47,928 nucleotides of DNA, taken from Oscillospiraceae bacterium (lineage in GTDB: Bacteria > Bacillota > Clostridia > Oscillospirales > Oscillospiraceae). Positions 27,001 to 34,117 of this stretch are shown piece by piece (positions within the stretch are counted from its first letter, which is position 1; each line of letters starts with the position of its first letter). The notes below the pieces were generated by a model. That model did no database searches, had not been told where the DNA came from, and worked only from the letters and a program-made list of their open reading frames with translations. Where the stretch lies: contig SVLO01000015.1 in the NCBI GenBank assembly GCA_015067885.1, positions 1 to 47,928 of the forward strand. Direction: 5' to 3'. The translations under genes were made by a program, and so were the position numbers.

Positions 27001-27015
27001 CTGCGCAACATCTGA
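21001..27015 (+). CDS. SLH-anchored multidomain sialidase-like exoprotein 1
   Basis: A 2004-aa secreted protein. Order seen: signal peptide (1 to about 28, ending AAAAAE); CBM9/DOMON-like unit (VDGKLNDGKW at 45); LamG-like beta-sandwich (about 162-376); two more CBM9-like units (LDGNPNESFW at 391; LDGKIKDLQW near 537); LamG-like 2 (664-864); atypical Ig-like domain (874-968); discoidin-like domain (975-1105); DUF2341-like domain (1110-1210); a propeller with Asp boxes STDGGRTF 1262, SDDYGKTW 1330, SKDGGNTW 1411 and STDFGKTW 1481; LamG-like 3 (1614-1800); three SLH repeats (1831-2004). GH33-like candidates are R1235, E1451, R1467 and R1527, but the expected Tyr nucleophile is not obvious, so substrate and activity are uncertain. 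SLH repeats bind pyruvylated wall polymers. AGGAGG precedes ATG 21001. Confidence 0.85.
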   Translation: MKKATSFLLALVMLASMLPGAALPAAAAETTGTLDAYYTYAETTVDGKLNDGKWLLNDKIGATPVMLLCDEENLYIGLQTAEKTAQFTIEGVTVQVDFSAGTVTADGNAGSAAVDAAAGTAEAKISLAALGMTYDPGQTLSFGAKIGSDSFAGKLNFAHDAMLMVDDFANTKDKTYASSMNKVNDEVYVVEENGSLHYQTNTMTDKGTDGRIGWMTERFATGLDLTKGMELVLNVDFNDLIVVDPAMKAYWGVTGFSIYNYVGNLWGHGFHADADGNIYVAQYEEAHDWAKRFDTGLDLPAKNTNIRIVITDEFTAEIYVNGKLVGDFPTTSRKGTTSSSSASLYLWAATGRRDLTATRKNDVLVHDMHITQAAPAAQLTAEAVAPGMVTLDGNPNESFWTLSGSVDKTRFGTLVDEEKLYIALDSQESAVNFTFGEAKAKATLGKSPKFELGFTMGSEMKGNGKGQYEIAIPLKLLQQEGANGQKLAMGLSSGSKTRSFQLTLGGGVVLKQTVYAPASGDGKNDAVAYLDAAGLKLDGKIKDLQWYTPYKAAGPEEAAGAEFGFQWDAKNLYVGAQVFTTARADKLELTVGGKTVTADLVAETATAGKVYLAGQTLEWAIPLSEVGLSGLNAETTYDLKLTNADGTTKLYGSLKLVGTSVVLGDTASDLTTKDYTFRYTPAEATWKQADGYQHLYVDPSQKDTTVSYEHYALPTLNGNAYDFTVDLEVRALPSITGSFAWRGLCWEIRQEKLQARFALRDDGNGNILMDSLYIDSTATVDTGKNLGDRFTFTISVDNNNTPSLYIDGELVHTFVPLDRTVFTIVDSIPMPQLRCDLTYSYVGPNAKGEFLGIDVDIFNTLWTQAGQQDDGAIATSAIETLTEEGVLAGSDPEDVTRLNLIKQVSFPASGITVPITWRAVDNATGTITPNVNTDTGAVTRSTKPLSFDLIATATYGSASASKTFTFATKGQATSGNVALLVKDDDPRVGVATDFTVDSYEYFDTAHNSLVVDQGSVKAFNRIVLHDMDEYSRVGQRHLGVFVSNDGKTYTKVTGWLMTQTGKDYTIYNLNESARYVKVHTYHDALDMTGEKPSFYNSIQSLITVSNEPYLPGANGAFAHKADVSVTTGEKDSPVYISLAQLGAKAGQYKADASDFRFTVGDTVLAHWYNGKDGFYVRVPAVPATVTAQWGCSSAKDFSDPETVFEVTYGNVSLINLSKETYETFGTYDAIDSHARPFTFPDGTVIVASRREGTDADIAVYRSTDGGRTFTTRPVLAYPEDPESGLKGAGYRGSGFGGYMWDEELQRLYIIGYSGRTDDTENDYRLCLTYSDDYGKTWSEVRHITNPVMPKVKENDYIIQNAPPAGVTRAILYCDGLRLQGADGEGPNVDYVIVHALADRNAGRNVTSAIYSKDGGNTWIASDTLMHMNIPAHGPIWLNGTESYNSENGLSETGFAQLDDGSLYIVIRAQQKGNFYLWEARSTDFGKTWTAGYSKIISSNTSPVLAKYGEDRLILHSSRNSIGMNAFRRTPMHIGLSSDNYQTFDRYLDLTFATSFDSVQDGQLRMTQPGMGISPDGKEIFVSWYDHTYKDKGYAVDTSAGFLVEDFDQMIYGTKGGYDDFEDASLKYQGWLRDLAGTIELSKEASASGMHSMKVVDANSSAPTHAVRQVPAMKAGTIGAKIMVPADNKSEFAFEIKAAYNFVYLRHALASVVFSPDGTVSLGYDSGKKAVAKVTPGTWNDIAVSFDIGADTGALYINGAKVSDIKLKHDQTTEVWMKDGDYQSRTDVDVIREITAVEFLQLEATRENGDSLYVDDFYAIELTTPLNRATDNIAFDDVKQGDWYYDAVSFAVENGIMSGYNATTFGPNDTLNRAMVVQVLYNKEGQPDLNGAKHSFSDVPASQWFNNAVTWGSNRGVVSGFGGGVFKPEDAVTIEQVAVILRNYSGTPNGSGDLSKVGNYSDWAADALKWAVEKGLLDNVPFTNATEKATRAQTAQILTNYLRNI

Positions 27016-27037
27016 TTGCTTTTTCCTGTGTTTCCTG

Positions 27038-27081
27038 AAAACAAAGACCCGCAGACATTACTGTCTGCGGGTCTTTGTTTT
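27038..27081 (+). terminator. Intrinsic terminator after giant exoprotein 1
   Basis: A 20-bp perfect stem (27038-27057 with 27062-27081), loop TTAC, with the right arm ending in TTTT. Confidence 0.93.
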
Positions 27082-27137
27082 GGGGTGGAATATAAACAGC
27101 AAGAATTACAATAAAACAAACAAGATATATGATGGAT

Positions 27138-27165
27138 TTGCAGCGGATATAGTATATAGTATAAA
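27138..27165 (+). promoter_or_regulatory. Promoter of giant exoprotein 2
   Basis: TTGCAG (27138-27143), 16 bases and TATAAA (27160-27165). The spacer is AT-rich with ATATAGT repeated. This gene has no divergent regulator of its own. Confidence 0.55.
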
Positions 27166-27219
27166 ATGAAATCGTGATAAAACCGGTGATTTGCAACATT
27201 GCTACAGGAGGAACACAGA

Positions 27220-30200
27220 ATGAAGAAAACAATGTCTTTTCTGCTGGCGCTGATCATGGTGGTTTCCATGGTCCCCGGCACGGCGGTTTCCGTATCCGCC
27301 GCCGAGGAAGTCCCCGCCCTGCAGGCCTACTATACTCGGGCCAGCATGGCCGTGGACGGCAAGCTGATCGACGGCCACTGGCTGATGCGTGACAAGGTGG
27401 GCAACACCCCCATCACCCTGCTGTGCAATCAGGACAGTCTGTTTATCGGTATGAAGACCACCGCCAAGACCGCGGACTTTACCGTCAATGGTGTGGCGCT
27501 GCAGGCCGACTTTGAGGCCGGCAGTGTGGTCAGCAACGGTGTGAAAGTGGGCGTGGCCGCGACAGACCTGGCCGCCGGCACCGTGGAACTGGATATCCCT
27601 CTGGTGGAGCTGGGGCTGCAGTACAGCGCCGGTCAGACGGTGGACTTTGCCTGCAAGGTGGCGGGTGACAGCTTTACCGGCAAGGCCATCCTGGCGGAAA
27701 AGGCCGCGCTGGTGGCCCAAAGCATGGACGACATCAGCCTGTTGCCCAACTACAAGAAGATGGGTACCCCCGGCAAGAGCCAAATTTACGGCGAGCAGGG
27801 GGAGGGCAGCCTGCACATCGGCACCGGCCCCATGACCGACGCCGGTGCGTCCCTGCATCTGCCCGAGTGGAGCTTTACCGAGATCGGTTTTGATAAAACC
27901 AAGGGATATGAGCTGTCCTACACCATCGACTTCAACGACCTGACCGTGTCCGGCCCGGGGCAAGAGGCCTACGTGGCGGTCACCGGCTTCGGCATCGAGA
28001 CCCGCAGCGGCGTCTACAACCGTCAGGGCTTCTCCGCCGATAAGGACGGCAACATTTTGGTGTCCCAGTACGAGCGCACCCCCGAAACCACCAAGACCGT
28101 GGATACCGGCTACGACCTGGGCGCCAAGAACGTGTTTGTCCAGATGATCGTGGACGACGACTACAACACCGCCGTCTACATGGATGGCAAGTTGATCATT
28201 CAGTATAAGACCAGCGCCCGTACCGCCGACGGCGACTTCGTGCGCACCACCACCAGCACCGCCCGCCGTGACACGACGCTGCCCAACGGCAACGACATCA
28301 ACATTCACGACCTGCTGCTGACCCAGACCGCCCCGGACGAGCAGTTGGTGGTGTCCGACTTCGACTCCAAGGACCTGAAGCTGGACGGCTCCGCCGCCGA
28401 AATGGTGTGGGCCATGACCAACAAGGTGAGCGGCACCAAGTTCGCTCTGCTGCGCGACGAGGAGAACCTGTACATCGCCCTGAACTCCGACGAGAGCCAG
28501 GTGGAGCTGCTGCTGAACGGCAGCAAGGCCGTGGCCAAGCTGGGCAAGCGGCCCACCATCGCCCTGGGCTACACCATGGGCAGCACCATCGCCACCGACG
28601 GAAACGGCCAGTACGAAATCACCATTCCCTTGAGCCTGCTGGGCGATTTTGGGGCCACGCTGCCCTTTGTCATTACGGCGGGCGGACAGACCCGTAAGTT
28701 CGCCCTGTCCCTGACCGGCAAGTCCACCGGCCTTGTGACCAAAACCCCCGCCGCCGGCGACGGCAAGCAGGATGCCACCGCCTACCTGAACACCGATAAG
28801 GTGAAGATGGACGGTCTGCTGAAGGAAAACCACTGGTACGCCCCCTACCTGACCGCGGGCGGTGACATTGCCACCGGTGTGGGCTTTCTGTGGGACGCCA
28901 CCTACCTGTATGTGGGCGGACAGATGTTCAGCACCACCCGGGCCAAGTCCCTGAACCTGACCCTGGGCGGCAAGACCGTCACCGCCGACCTGGCCAACGG
29001 CACCGCCTCCGCAGGCGAAATCGCCAACGGCGGGCAGACCTTCGAATGGAAAATCGCTTTGGCCGACCTCGGCATTGAGGGCGGCATCAACGTGGCTAAG
29101 AACTACAAGCTGGATGTGGTGGGGCAGGAGGGTACCTCCACCCTCCACGGCAACCTGACCATGGCCGCCACCACCGTAGTGCTGGGTGACAGCTGCGATG
29201 ACTTCAACGCCAAGGGATATGTGAACAATACGGATCCTGCGGTGAAGGGTACCCGCCTGGAACAGGGTGCCGGCTTCTATAACATTACCACCGACTCCGC
29301 CATGACCGGCAACGAGATTTATCGCTGGTACACGCCGCTGCTGAACTACAACGGCGGCGCTTACGAGTTTACCTTTGACGTGACCATCCACTCCCTGCCC
29401 CACAACACCCGCAGCCTTGGCTGGCGCGGCCTGCTGTGGGAGATCCGTCAGCCGGAGCTGCAGGCACTGTATGCCTTCCGCAGTGACGGCAAAGGCAACG
29501 TGTTTATGGATAATCTGGCTGCCCGCGGCTGCAACAGTGTGGATACCGGAATTGACTTCGGTCAGCGGGCGACCATCAAGATTGCCGTAGATGACAGTAA
29601 CGTGCCCAGCCTGTACGTCAATGGCAAGTTCATCGGCAGCTTCCCCATTCTGAACCGCACAACCTTTACCATTAATGATACCCTGCATATGCCCCGCATG
29701 AACATTCAGATGGTCAACCATGACCGGGACCCCGATGCCGATGGCAAGCTGAACGGAACCAACATTGAAATTCATGACATTCTGTTCACCCAGACCCTGT
29801 ATCGGGACGAGCAGGGGGCGGCAGAGAATGCCCTGCAGACCATCACCGAGGAAAGCATCCTGGCCGGGCAGAATCCCCGGGATGTGACCAAGCTGAACCT
29901 GGTGAAGGAGGTCACCGACCCCAACAGCGGCATCACCTGCGATGTGGTGTGGTCGGCCGTCGATACTGCCACCGGCCGCCCCGCCGAGAACGTCAATCTG
30001 GAGACCGGCGTGGTCAGCCGTCTGAGCCGACCTGTGGTGTTCGAACTGACCGCCACCGTGGTGTGCGGAAGCTCCGGTGTCAGCAAAAGCTTTACCTATC
30101 AGGTGGCCGGTCAGCCCAAGGCGGGCAACGTGGCTCTCATCACCAAGGACGATGACCCCCGTGTGGGACAGGTCACAAGCTGGGCCAGCGGCACCTACGA

Positions 30201-33138
30201 GTATCTGGACACCACCCACAACAGCGTGGTGTTCGACCAGGGTTCCGGCAAGCAATTCAACACCATCAAGCTGTATGACTCCGACGAGTTCTCCCGCATC
30301 AGCTACCAGCACCTGGGTGTGTTTATCAGCGATGACGGCAAGAACTATACCAAAGTGAACGGTTGGCTGCTGCATCAGAACGGTAAGGAATACACCCTCT
30401 ATAACCTGTCCGAAACCGCCCGGTATGTGAAGGTGCATTGCTACCATGATGCGCTGGACAACACAGGCAAGGAGGCTCCCAGCTTCTACAATGCCGTGGC
30501 CGACATGATGACGGTCAGCAACAACGCCAACCTGGCCGGGGCGGGCGGTGCCTTTGCCCACAAGGCCGACTATGTGGTGAAGAACACCACCGATAAAGCT
30601 CTGAAGGATTACCCCGCTTTTGTTGCTTTGGCTGATTTGGGTGCCAAAGCCGGCCAATACAAGAGCAATGGAACGGACTTCCGCTTTACCATGGGTAAGC
30701 AGCAGCTGGCCTACTGGTTCAATGGCAGCGACGGCTTCTATGTCCGCGTGCCGGAACTTGCAGCCAAGGGCAGCACCACCATCACCGCCCACTGGGGCTG
30801 CAGCAGTGCGGAGGACTTCTCCGATGCCGAGGCGGTGTTTGAGGTTGTCTACGGAAACGTATCCCTCTACGATCTGACCAATGAGACCGGGCTGGGTTCT
30901 CACGGCCGACCTTTCACCTTCTCCAACGGCGACATCATCGTTACCGGTCGCGACGGCGGCGAGGGCGGCACGGATGGCTTGGTCTTCGTCCGCTCCACCG
31001 ATGGCGGCCGCACCTTCCACGAGGATACCGAGGGCGTGCTGAGCAACCTGGAACACGGTGGCCGTGCGGTTGGTTTTGGCGGCTATCTGTATGATGAGGA
31101 GTTGGATCGCGTGTTCCTCATCGCTTACAGCGGCGCCGTGGGCAATGACAACGACTACCGTCTGGTGCTGATTTACACCGACGACTGCGGCAAGACCTGG
31201 TCCGAGCCGGTATACCTGACCAACCCCGCCGTGGAGAAGTACCGGGACAACGACAGCATCCTGCAGAATGCCGACCCCAACTTCACCCGCGTCATCCTCT
31301 ACTGCGACGGCATCAAAGTCCGTGAGGCGGACGGCGACGGCCCCAACGTGGACTACGTCATCGTGAACAGCGGCATTGACCATGTTACCAACGAAAACAA
31401 GGCGGAGACCATCTACTCCTGTGACGCCGGCAAGACCTGGATTTGCGGCGGCATGGTTGCAATGGATATTGACCGCAGCGTCAACCACGAGGCCGGCATT
31501 TCCGAGCACAGCCTGTCCCAACTGGACGACGGCAGCTTGTACATGCTGTGCCGTGCCCAGCAGGCCGGCAACTACTACTTCTATGAGGCCCGCTCTTACG
31601 ATTTGGGCAAGACCTGGGAGAGCGGCTACTCCAAGGTCATAGCCTCCAACACCTCGCCCGTGGCGGTGGAGTACAACGGCGAGCGGCTGCTGATGTGGTC
31701 CAGCATGAACGGCCTGGACGGTATGTCTTACCGCCGCACCCCTATGCATCTGGGCATCTCCACCGACAACTACCAGAGCTTTGACCACATTGTGGATCTG
31801 ACCTTCGCCACCTCTTACGATGGGTTGGAGGAAACGTTCAGCCACATGATCCAGCCCGGTATCACCTTTACCAAGGACGGTAAGGACGCCTTTGTGGCCT
31901 TCTTCGACAACAACCTATCCCGCCGGAATGTGGAAAAGGCCAGCGCCGGTTTCCTGGTGGAGGAGTTCAGCGACATGATCCACCACACCAAGGGCGGTTA
32001 TGAGGACTTTGAGACCGCGTCTTTGAAGTTTGAAGGCTGGATGACCGTCGAGGGCAACCAAATCGAACTGACCCGAGAGGGCTCCGCCTCCGGTCTGCAG
32101 TCTATGAAGGTGCTGGACATTGGCCCCGGACAGGCGGCCCACGCCACCCGGCAGATCCCAACCATGAAGTCCGGTACCGTGGGTGCCAAGATGATGGTGC
32201 CCGCCGGCAATACCGAGTATTTCGCCATGGAGCTGAAGGCCGGTTACAACTTCACCCACATGCAGCATGCTCTGGCGGCGGTGGCGGTCAACGGCGACGG
32301 TACCGTGGCTCTGTGCTATGACAATGAGATTGTTCCTGTGACCAAGGTGTCCCCCGGCAGTTGGAATGACTACGCCATCCACTTTGATATCGCAACCAAG
32401 ACCGGCAAGCTGTATGTCAACGGCAAGGCGGTCAGCGACATCAAGCTGGAGACCGGCGAGTATTCCTTCGGCAAGAAGGTGGAGGACGTAGTGCGTGAGA
32501 TCTCCTGCGTGCAGTTCATGCAGATTTCTGCTACCCCCTCTGTGGGCGATTGCCTGTATGTCGACGACTTCTACCTGACTGAGTTGGATACCCCCATCAA
32601 GCGTTCCGCCTACAGCATCGCCTTTGACGATGTGAAACAGGGCGCGTGGTACTATGAGGCGGTCGACTTCGCGGTGGAGAATGGCATCATGTCCGGCTAC
32701 AACGCCGACAAGTTCGGTCCCAACGACACTCTGAACCGCGCCATGGTGGTGCAGGTGCTGTACAACAAGGAGGGCCAGCCCGCTCTGAACGGCATGAAGC
32801 ACAGCTTCTCCGACGTGCCGGCAAGCCAGTGGTTCAACAATGCCGTCACCTGGGGCAGCAACCGGGGCGTGGTGTCCGGGTTTGGCGGCGGTGTGTTCAA
32901 GCCGGAGGACGCCGTGACCATCGAGCAGGTGGCGGTCATCCTGTGGAACTATTCCAACACTCCCGCCGGCTACGGCGACCTGTCCGAGGTCGGCAGCCAC
33001 AGCGACTGGGCGGCCAACGCCCTGCGCTGGGCAGTGGATAAGGGACTGCTTAACAACGTGCCTTTCACCAACGCAACGGAAAAAGCCACCCGCGCTCAGA
33101 CGGCGCAGATGCTGACCAACTACCTGCGCGGCAACTGA
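27220..33138 (+). CDS. SLH-anchored multidomain sialidase-like exoprotein 2
   Basis: A 1972-aa protein with the same architecture as exoprotein 1 but the most diverged of the three. It has a signal peptide (1 to about 28), a CBM9-like unit (VDGKLIDGHW at 45), LamG-like (166-370), CBM9-like 2 and 3 (near 388 and 530), LamG-like 2 (655-860), atypical Ig-like (867-963), discoidin-like (970-1100), DUF2341-like (1110-1210), a BNR propeller (about 1225-1590) and LamG-like 3. Three SLH repeats close it (1797-1972). Asp boxes include STDGGRTF, TDDCGKTW and SYDLGKTW. Conserved candidates are R1230 (SHGRPFTF), E1429 and R1445. The region where GH33 carries its Tyr reads FSHMIQPG. ATG 27220 has AGGAGG 8 bases upstream; an earlier in-frame TTG at 27199 would sit before it. 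It is expressed from its own promoter. Confidence 0.85.
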   Translation: MKKTMSFLLALIMVVSMVPGTAVSVSAAEEVPALQAYYTRASMAVDGKLIDGHWLMRDKVGNTPITLLCNQDSLFIGMKTTAKTADFTVNGVALQADFEAGSVVSNGVKVGVAATDLAAGTVELDIPLVELGLQYSAGQTVDFACKVAGDSFTGKAILAEKAALVAQSMDDISLLPNYKKMGTPGKSQIYGEQGEGSLHIGTGPMTDAGASLHLPEWSFTEIGFDKTKGYELSYTIDFNDLTVSGPGQEAYVAVTGFGIETRSGVYNRQGFSADKDGNILVSQYERTPETTKTVDTGYDLGAKNVFVQMIVDDDYNTAVYMDGKLIIQYKTSARTADGDFVRTTTSTARRDTTLPNGNDINIHDLLLTQTAPDEQLVVSDFDSKDLKLDGSAAEMVWAMTNKVSGTKFALLRDEENLYIALNSDESQVELLLNGSKAVAKLGKRPTIALGYTMGSTIATDGNGQYEITIPLSLLGDFGATLPFVITAGGQTRKFALSLTGKSTGLVTKTPAAGDGKQDATAYLNTDKVKMDGLLKENHWYAPYLTAGGDIATGVGFLWDATYLYVGGQMFSTTRAKSLNLTLGGKTVTADLANGTASAGEIANGGQTFEWKIALADLGIEGGINVAKNYKLDVVGQEGTSTLHGNLTMAATTVVLGDSCDDFNAKGYVNNTDPAVKGTRLEQGAGFYNITTDSAMTGNEIYRWYTPLLNYNGGAYEFTFDVTIHSLPHNTRSLGWRGLLWEIRQPELQALYAFRSDGKGNVFMDNLAARGCNSVDTGIDFGQRATIKIAVDDSNVPSLYVNGKFIGSFPILNRTTFTINDTLHMPRMNIQMVNHDRDPDADGKLNGTNIEIHDILFTQTLYRDEQGAAENALQTITEESILAGQNPRDVTKLNLVKEVTDPNSGITCDVVWSAVDTATGRPAENVNLETGVVSRLSRPVVFELTATVVCGSSGVSKSFTYQVAGQPKAGNVALITKDDDPRVGQVTSWASGTYEYLDTTHNSVVFDQGSGKQFNTIKLYDSDEFSRISYQHLGVFISDDGKNYTKVNGWLLHQNGKEYTLYNLSETARYVKVHCYHDALDNTGKEAPSFYNAVADMMTVSNNANLAGAGGAFAHKADYVVKNTTDKALKDYPAFVALADLGAKAGQYKSNGTDFRFTMGKQQLAYWFNGSDGFYVRVPELAAKGSTTITAHWGCSSAEDFSDAEAVFEVVYGNVSLYDLTNETGLGSHGRPFTFSNGDIIVTGRDGGEGGTDGLVFVRSTDGGRTFHEDTEGVLSNLEHGGRAVGFGGYLYDEELDRVFLIAYSGAVGNDNDYRLVLIYTDDCGKTWSEPVYLTNPAVEKYRDNDSILQNADPNFTRVILYCDGIKVREADGDGPNVDYVIVNSGIDHVTNENKAETIYSCDAGKTWICGGMVAMDIDRSVNHEAGISEHSLSQLDDGSLYMLCRAQQAGNYYFYEARSYDLGKTWESGYSKVIASNTSPVAVEYNGERLLMWSSMNGLDGMSYRRTPMHLGISTDNYQSFDHIVDLTFATSYDGLEETFSHMIQPGITFTKDGKDAFVAFFDNNLSRRNVEKASAGFLVEEFSDMIHHTKGGYEDFETASLKFEGWMTVEGNQIELTREGSASGLQSMKVLDIGPGQAAHATRQIPTMKSGTVGAKMMVPAGNTEYFAMELKAGYNFTHMQHALAAVAVNGDGTVALCYDNEIVPVTKVSPGSWNDYAIHFDIATKTGKLYVNGKAVSDIKLETGEYSFGKKVEDVVREISCVQFMQISATPSVGDCLYVDDFYLTELDTPIKRSAYSIAFDDVKQGAWYYEAVDFAVENGIMSGYNADKFGPNDTLNRAMVVQVLYNKEGQPALNGMKHSFSDVPASQWFNNAVTWGSNRGVVSGFGGGVFKPEDAVTIEQVAVILWNYSNTPAGYGDLSEVGSHSDWAANALRWAVDKGLLNNVPFTNATEKATRAQTAQMLTNYLRGN

Positions 33139-33151
33139 CCATACAGCAGAA

Positions 33152-33184
33152 AACACCCCCTGCGGATTTTCCGCAGGGGGTGTT
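33152..33184. terminator. Bidirectional terminator between giant exoprotein 2 and AraC 3
   Basis: A 14-bp perfect stem (33152-33165 with 33171-33184), loop ATTTT, followed by GGTTTT. The genes on each side are convergent. Confidence 0.9.
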
Positions 33185-33198
33185 GGTTTTGTGTGGGC

Positions 33199-33942
33199 TT
33201 ATTTCAGGGCGCTTCGCTTCAAATCGGGCACAATATGCTTTTTCGGGGACTTGCCAAAGTGCAGCTTGTAGGCGTTGCTGAATGCGTAGGGGGAGGAAAA
33301 ATGCAGGTTCTCCGCCACCTCGGCCACCTTTTTTCCCTGCAAAAGCTGGTGCAGGGCGGCGTTCATCCGAAGCTGGTTGAAATACTGCTTTGGAGTGACC
33401 TGATAGGCGTCCAAAAAGCTGCGGGTGATATGCTCCCGGCTGTAGCCCAGCCGTTGGGACAGGGTGTTCATATCAAAGTAAAAATCCTCCAGCCCGTCCA
33501 AATAGGCCCGGGCACGCTCCGCCACGGTTTGGGCCGTGGGGGGCTGGTCAATGCAGGACAGCACGAAATGGATGGCCCGGGCCAGGGTGGTGGCGTCGGC
33601 GGAGATGTACTTGCGGTACAGCCCCACCGCATCGGCCAGAATGGTACCCGGGACCACCTCCACCTCCGTCAGGCGGGTGACGGCGGGAGTGGTGTAAATG
33701 TGGGAATAGGTGTGCAGCAGCTTGTCCTGCGGGTTGTCATAGAGCGAATACATCCGTTTGACGGGGGTGAGATAAAGATGGTTTTTCTTAAATCTCGTTA
33801 CCCGGCCATCCTCCTCGTAATAGCCTTCCCCGTCGATGATGTAGTACAGCCGTGAATACCCCAAAGAGTCCGTATGGATCCAGTTGTCGTAGGTATAGGA
33901 CTCTGCCGAAAAAAAGTTGTGAAATTTCTGAAATGCAATCAT
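33199..33942 (-). CDS. AraC-family regulator 3 (paralogue of regulator 1)
   Basis: A 247-aa protein that aligns with regulator 1 along its whole length. Shared words include YYIIDGEGYYEEDG, YLTPVKR, GYSREHITRSF and HFSSPYAFSNAYK, so both recognition helices are nearly the same. The start is ATG 33942, fixed by a perfect promoter whose -10 ends 6 bases upstream; the longer frame to 33987 would begin upstream of that promoter. No ribosome site is present, so leaderless translation is expected. It is divergent from giant exoprotein 3 across an intergenic region that is a diverged copy of the one beside regulator 1. It probably activates that gene and could cross-regulate the GH78-like operon (inference). 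Confidence 0.88.
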   Translation of the reverse strand: MIAFQKFHNFFSAESYTYDNWIHTDSLGYSRLYYIIDGEGYYEEDGRVTRFKKNHLYLTPVKRMYSLYDNPQDKLLHTYSHIYTTPAVTRLTEVEVVPGTILADAVGLYRKYISADATTLARAIHFVLSCIDQPPTAQTVAERARAYLDGLEDFYFDMNTLSQRLGYSREHITRSFLDAYQVTPKQYFNQLRMNAALHQLLQGKKVAEVAENLHFSSPYAFSNAYKLHFGKSPKKHIVPDLKRSALK

Positions 33943-33948
33943 AACTGC

Positions 33949-33977
33949 ATTATAAAATCGACAGAGGGAATTGTCAA
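33949..33977 (-). promoter_or_regulatory. Consensus sigma-A promoter of AraC regulator 3
   Basis: On the minus strand, TTGACA (33972-33977), 17 bases and TATAAT (33949-33954), then 6 bases to ATG 33940-33942. This is the same geometry as the promoter at 15903-15931. Confidence 0.88.
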
Positions 33978-33993
33978 TAAAATACAAAAAGAA

Positions 33994-34036
33994 ATATCAC
34001 ATTTGCGTATCTAAATGACAGAACGGAATATTTACT
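33994..34036. promoter_or_regulatory. Second copy of the shared AraC operator
   Basis: ATATCACATTTG (33994-34005), then CGGAATATTTACTTT (from 34024) overlapping the rightward -35. One base longer than the copy at 15949-15990 and otherwise matched in order and flanks. Confidence 0.6.
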
Positions 34037-34059
34037 TTTTTGTGGCGGGTATGCATAAT
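34031..34059 (+). promoter_or_regulatory. Promoter of giant exoprotein 3
   Basis: TTTACT (34031-34036), 17 bases and CATAAT (34054-34059), identical hexamers and spacing to the GH78-like operon promoter. Confidence 0.65.
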
Positions 34060-34117
34060 GAAAGGGACAGGAAAGGTTGAAACTTATGGATTTTGGACAA
34101 AACGAGGAGGAAGGAAC

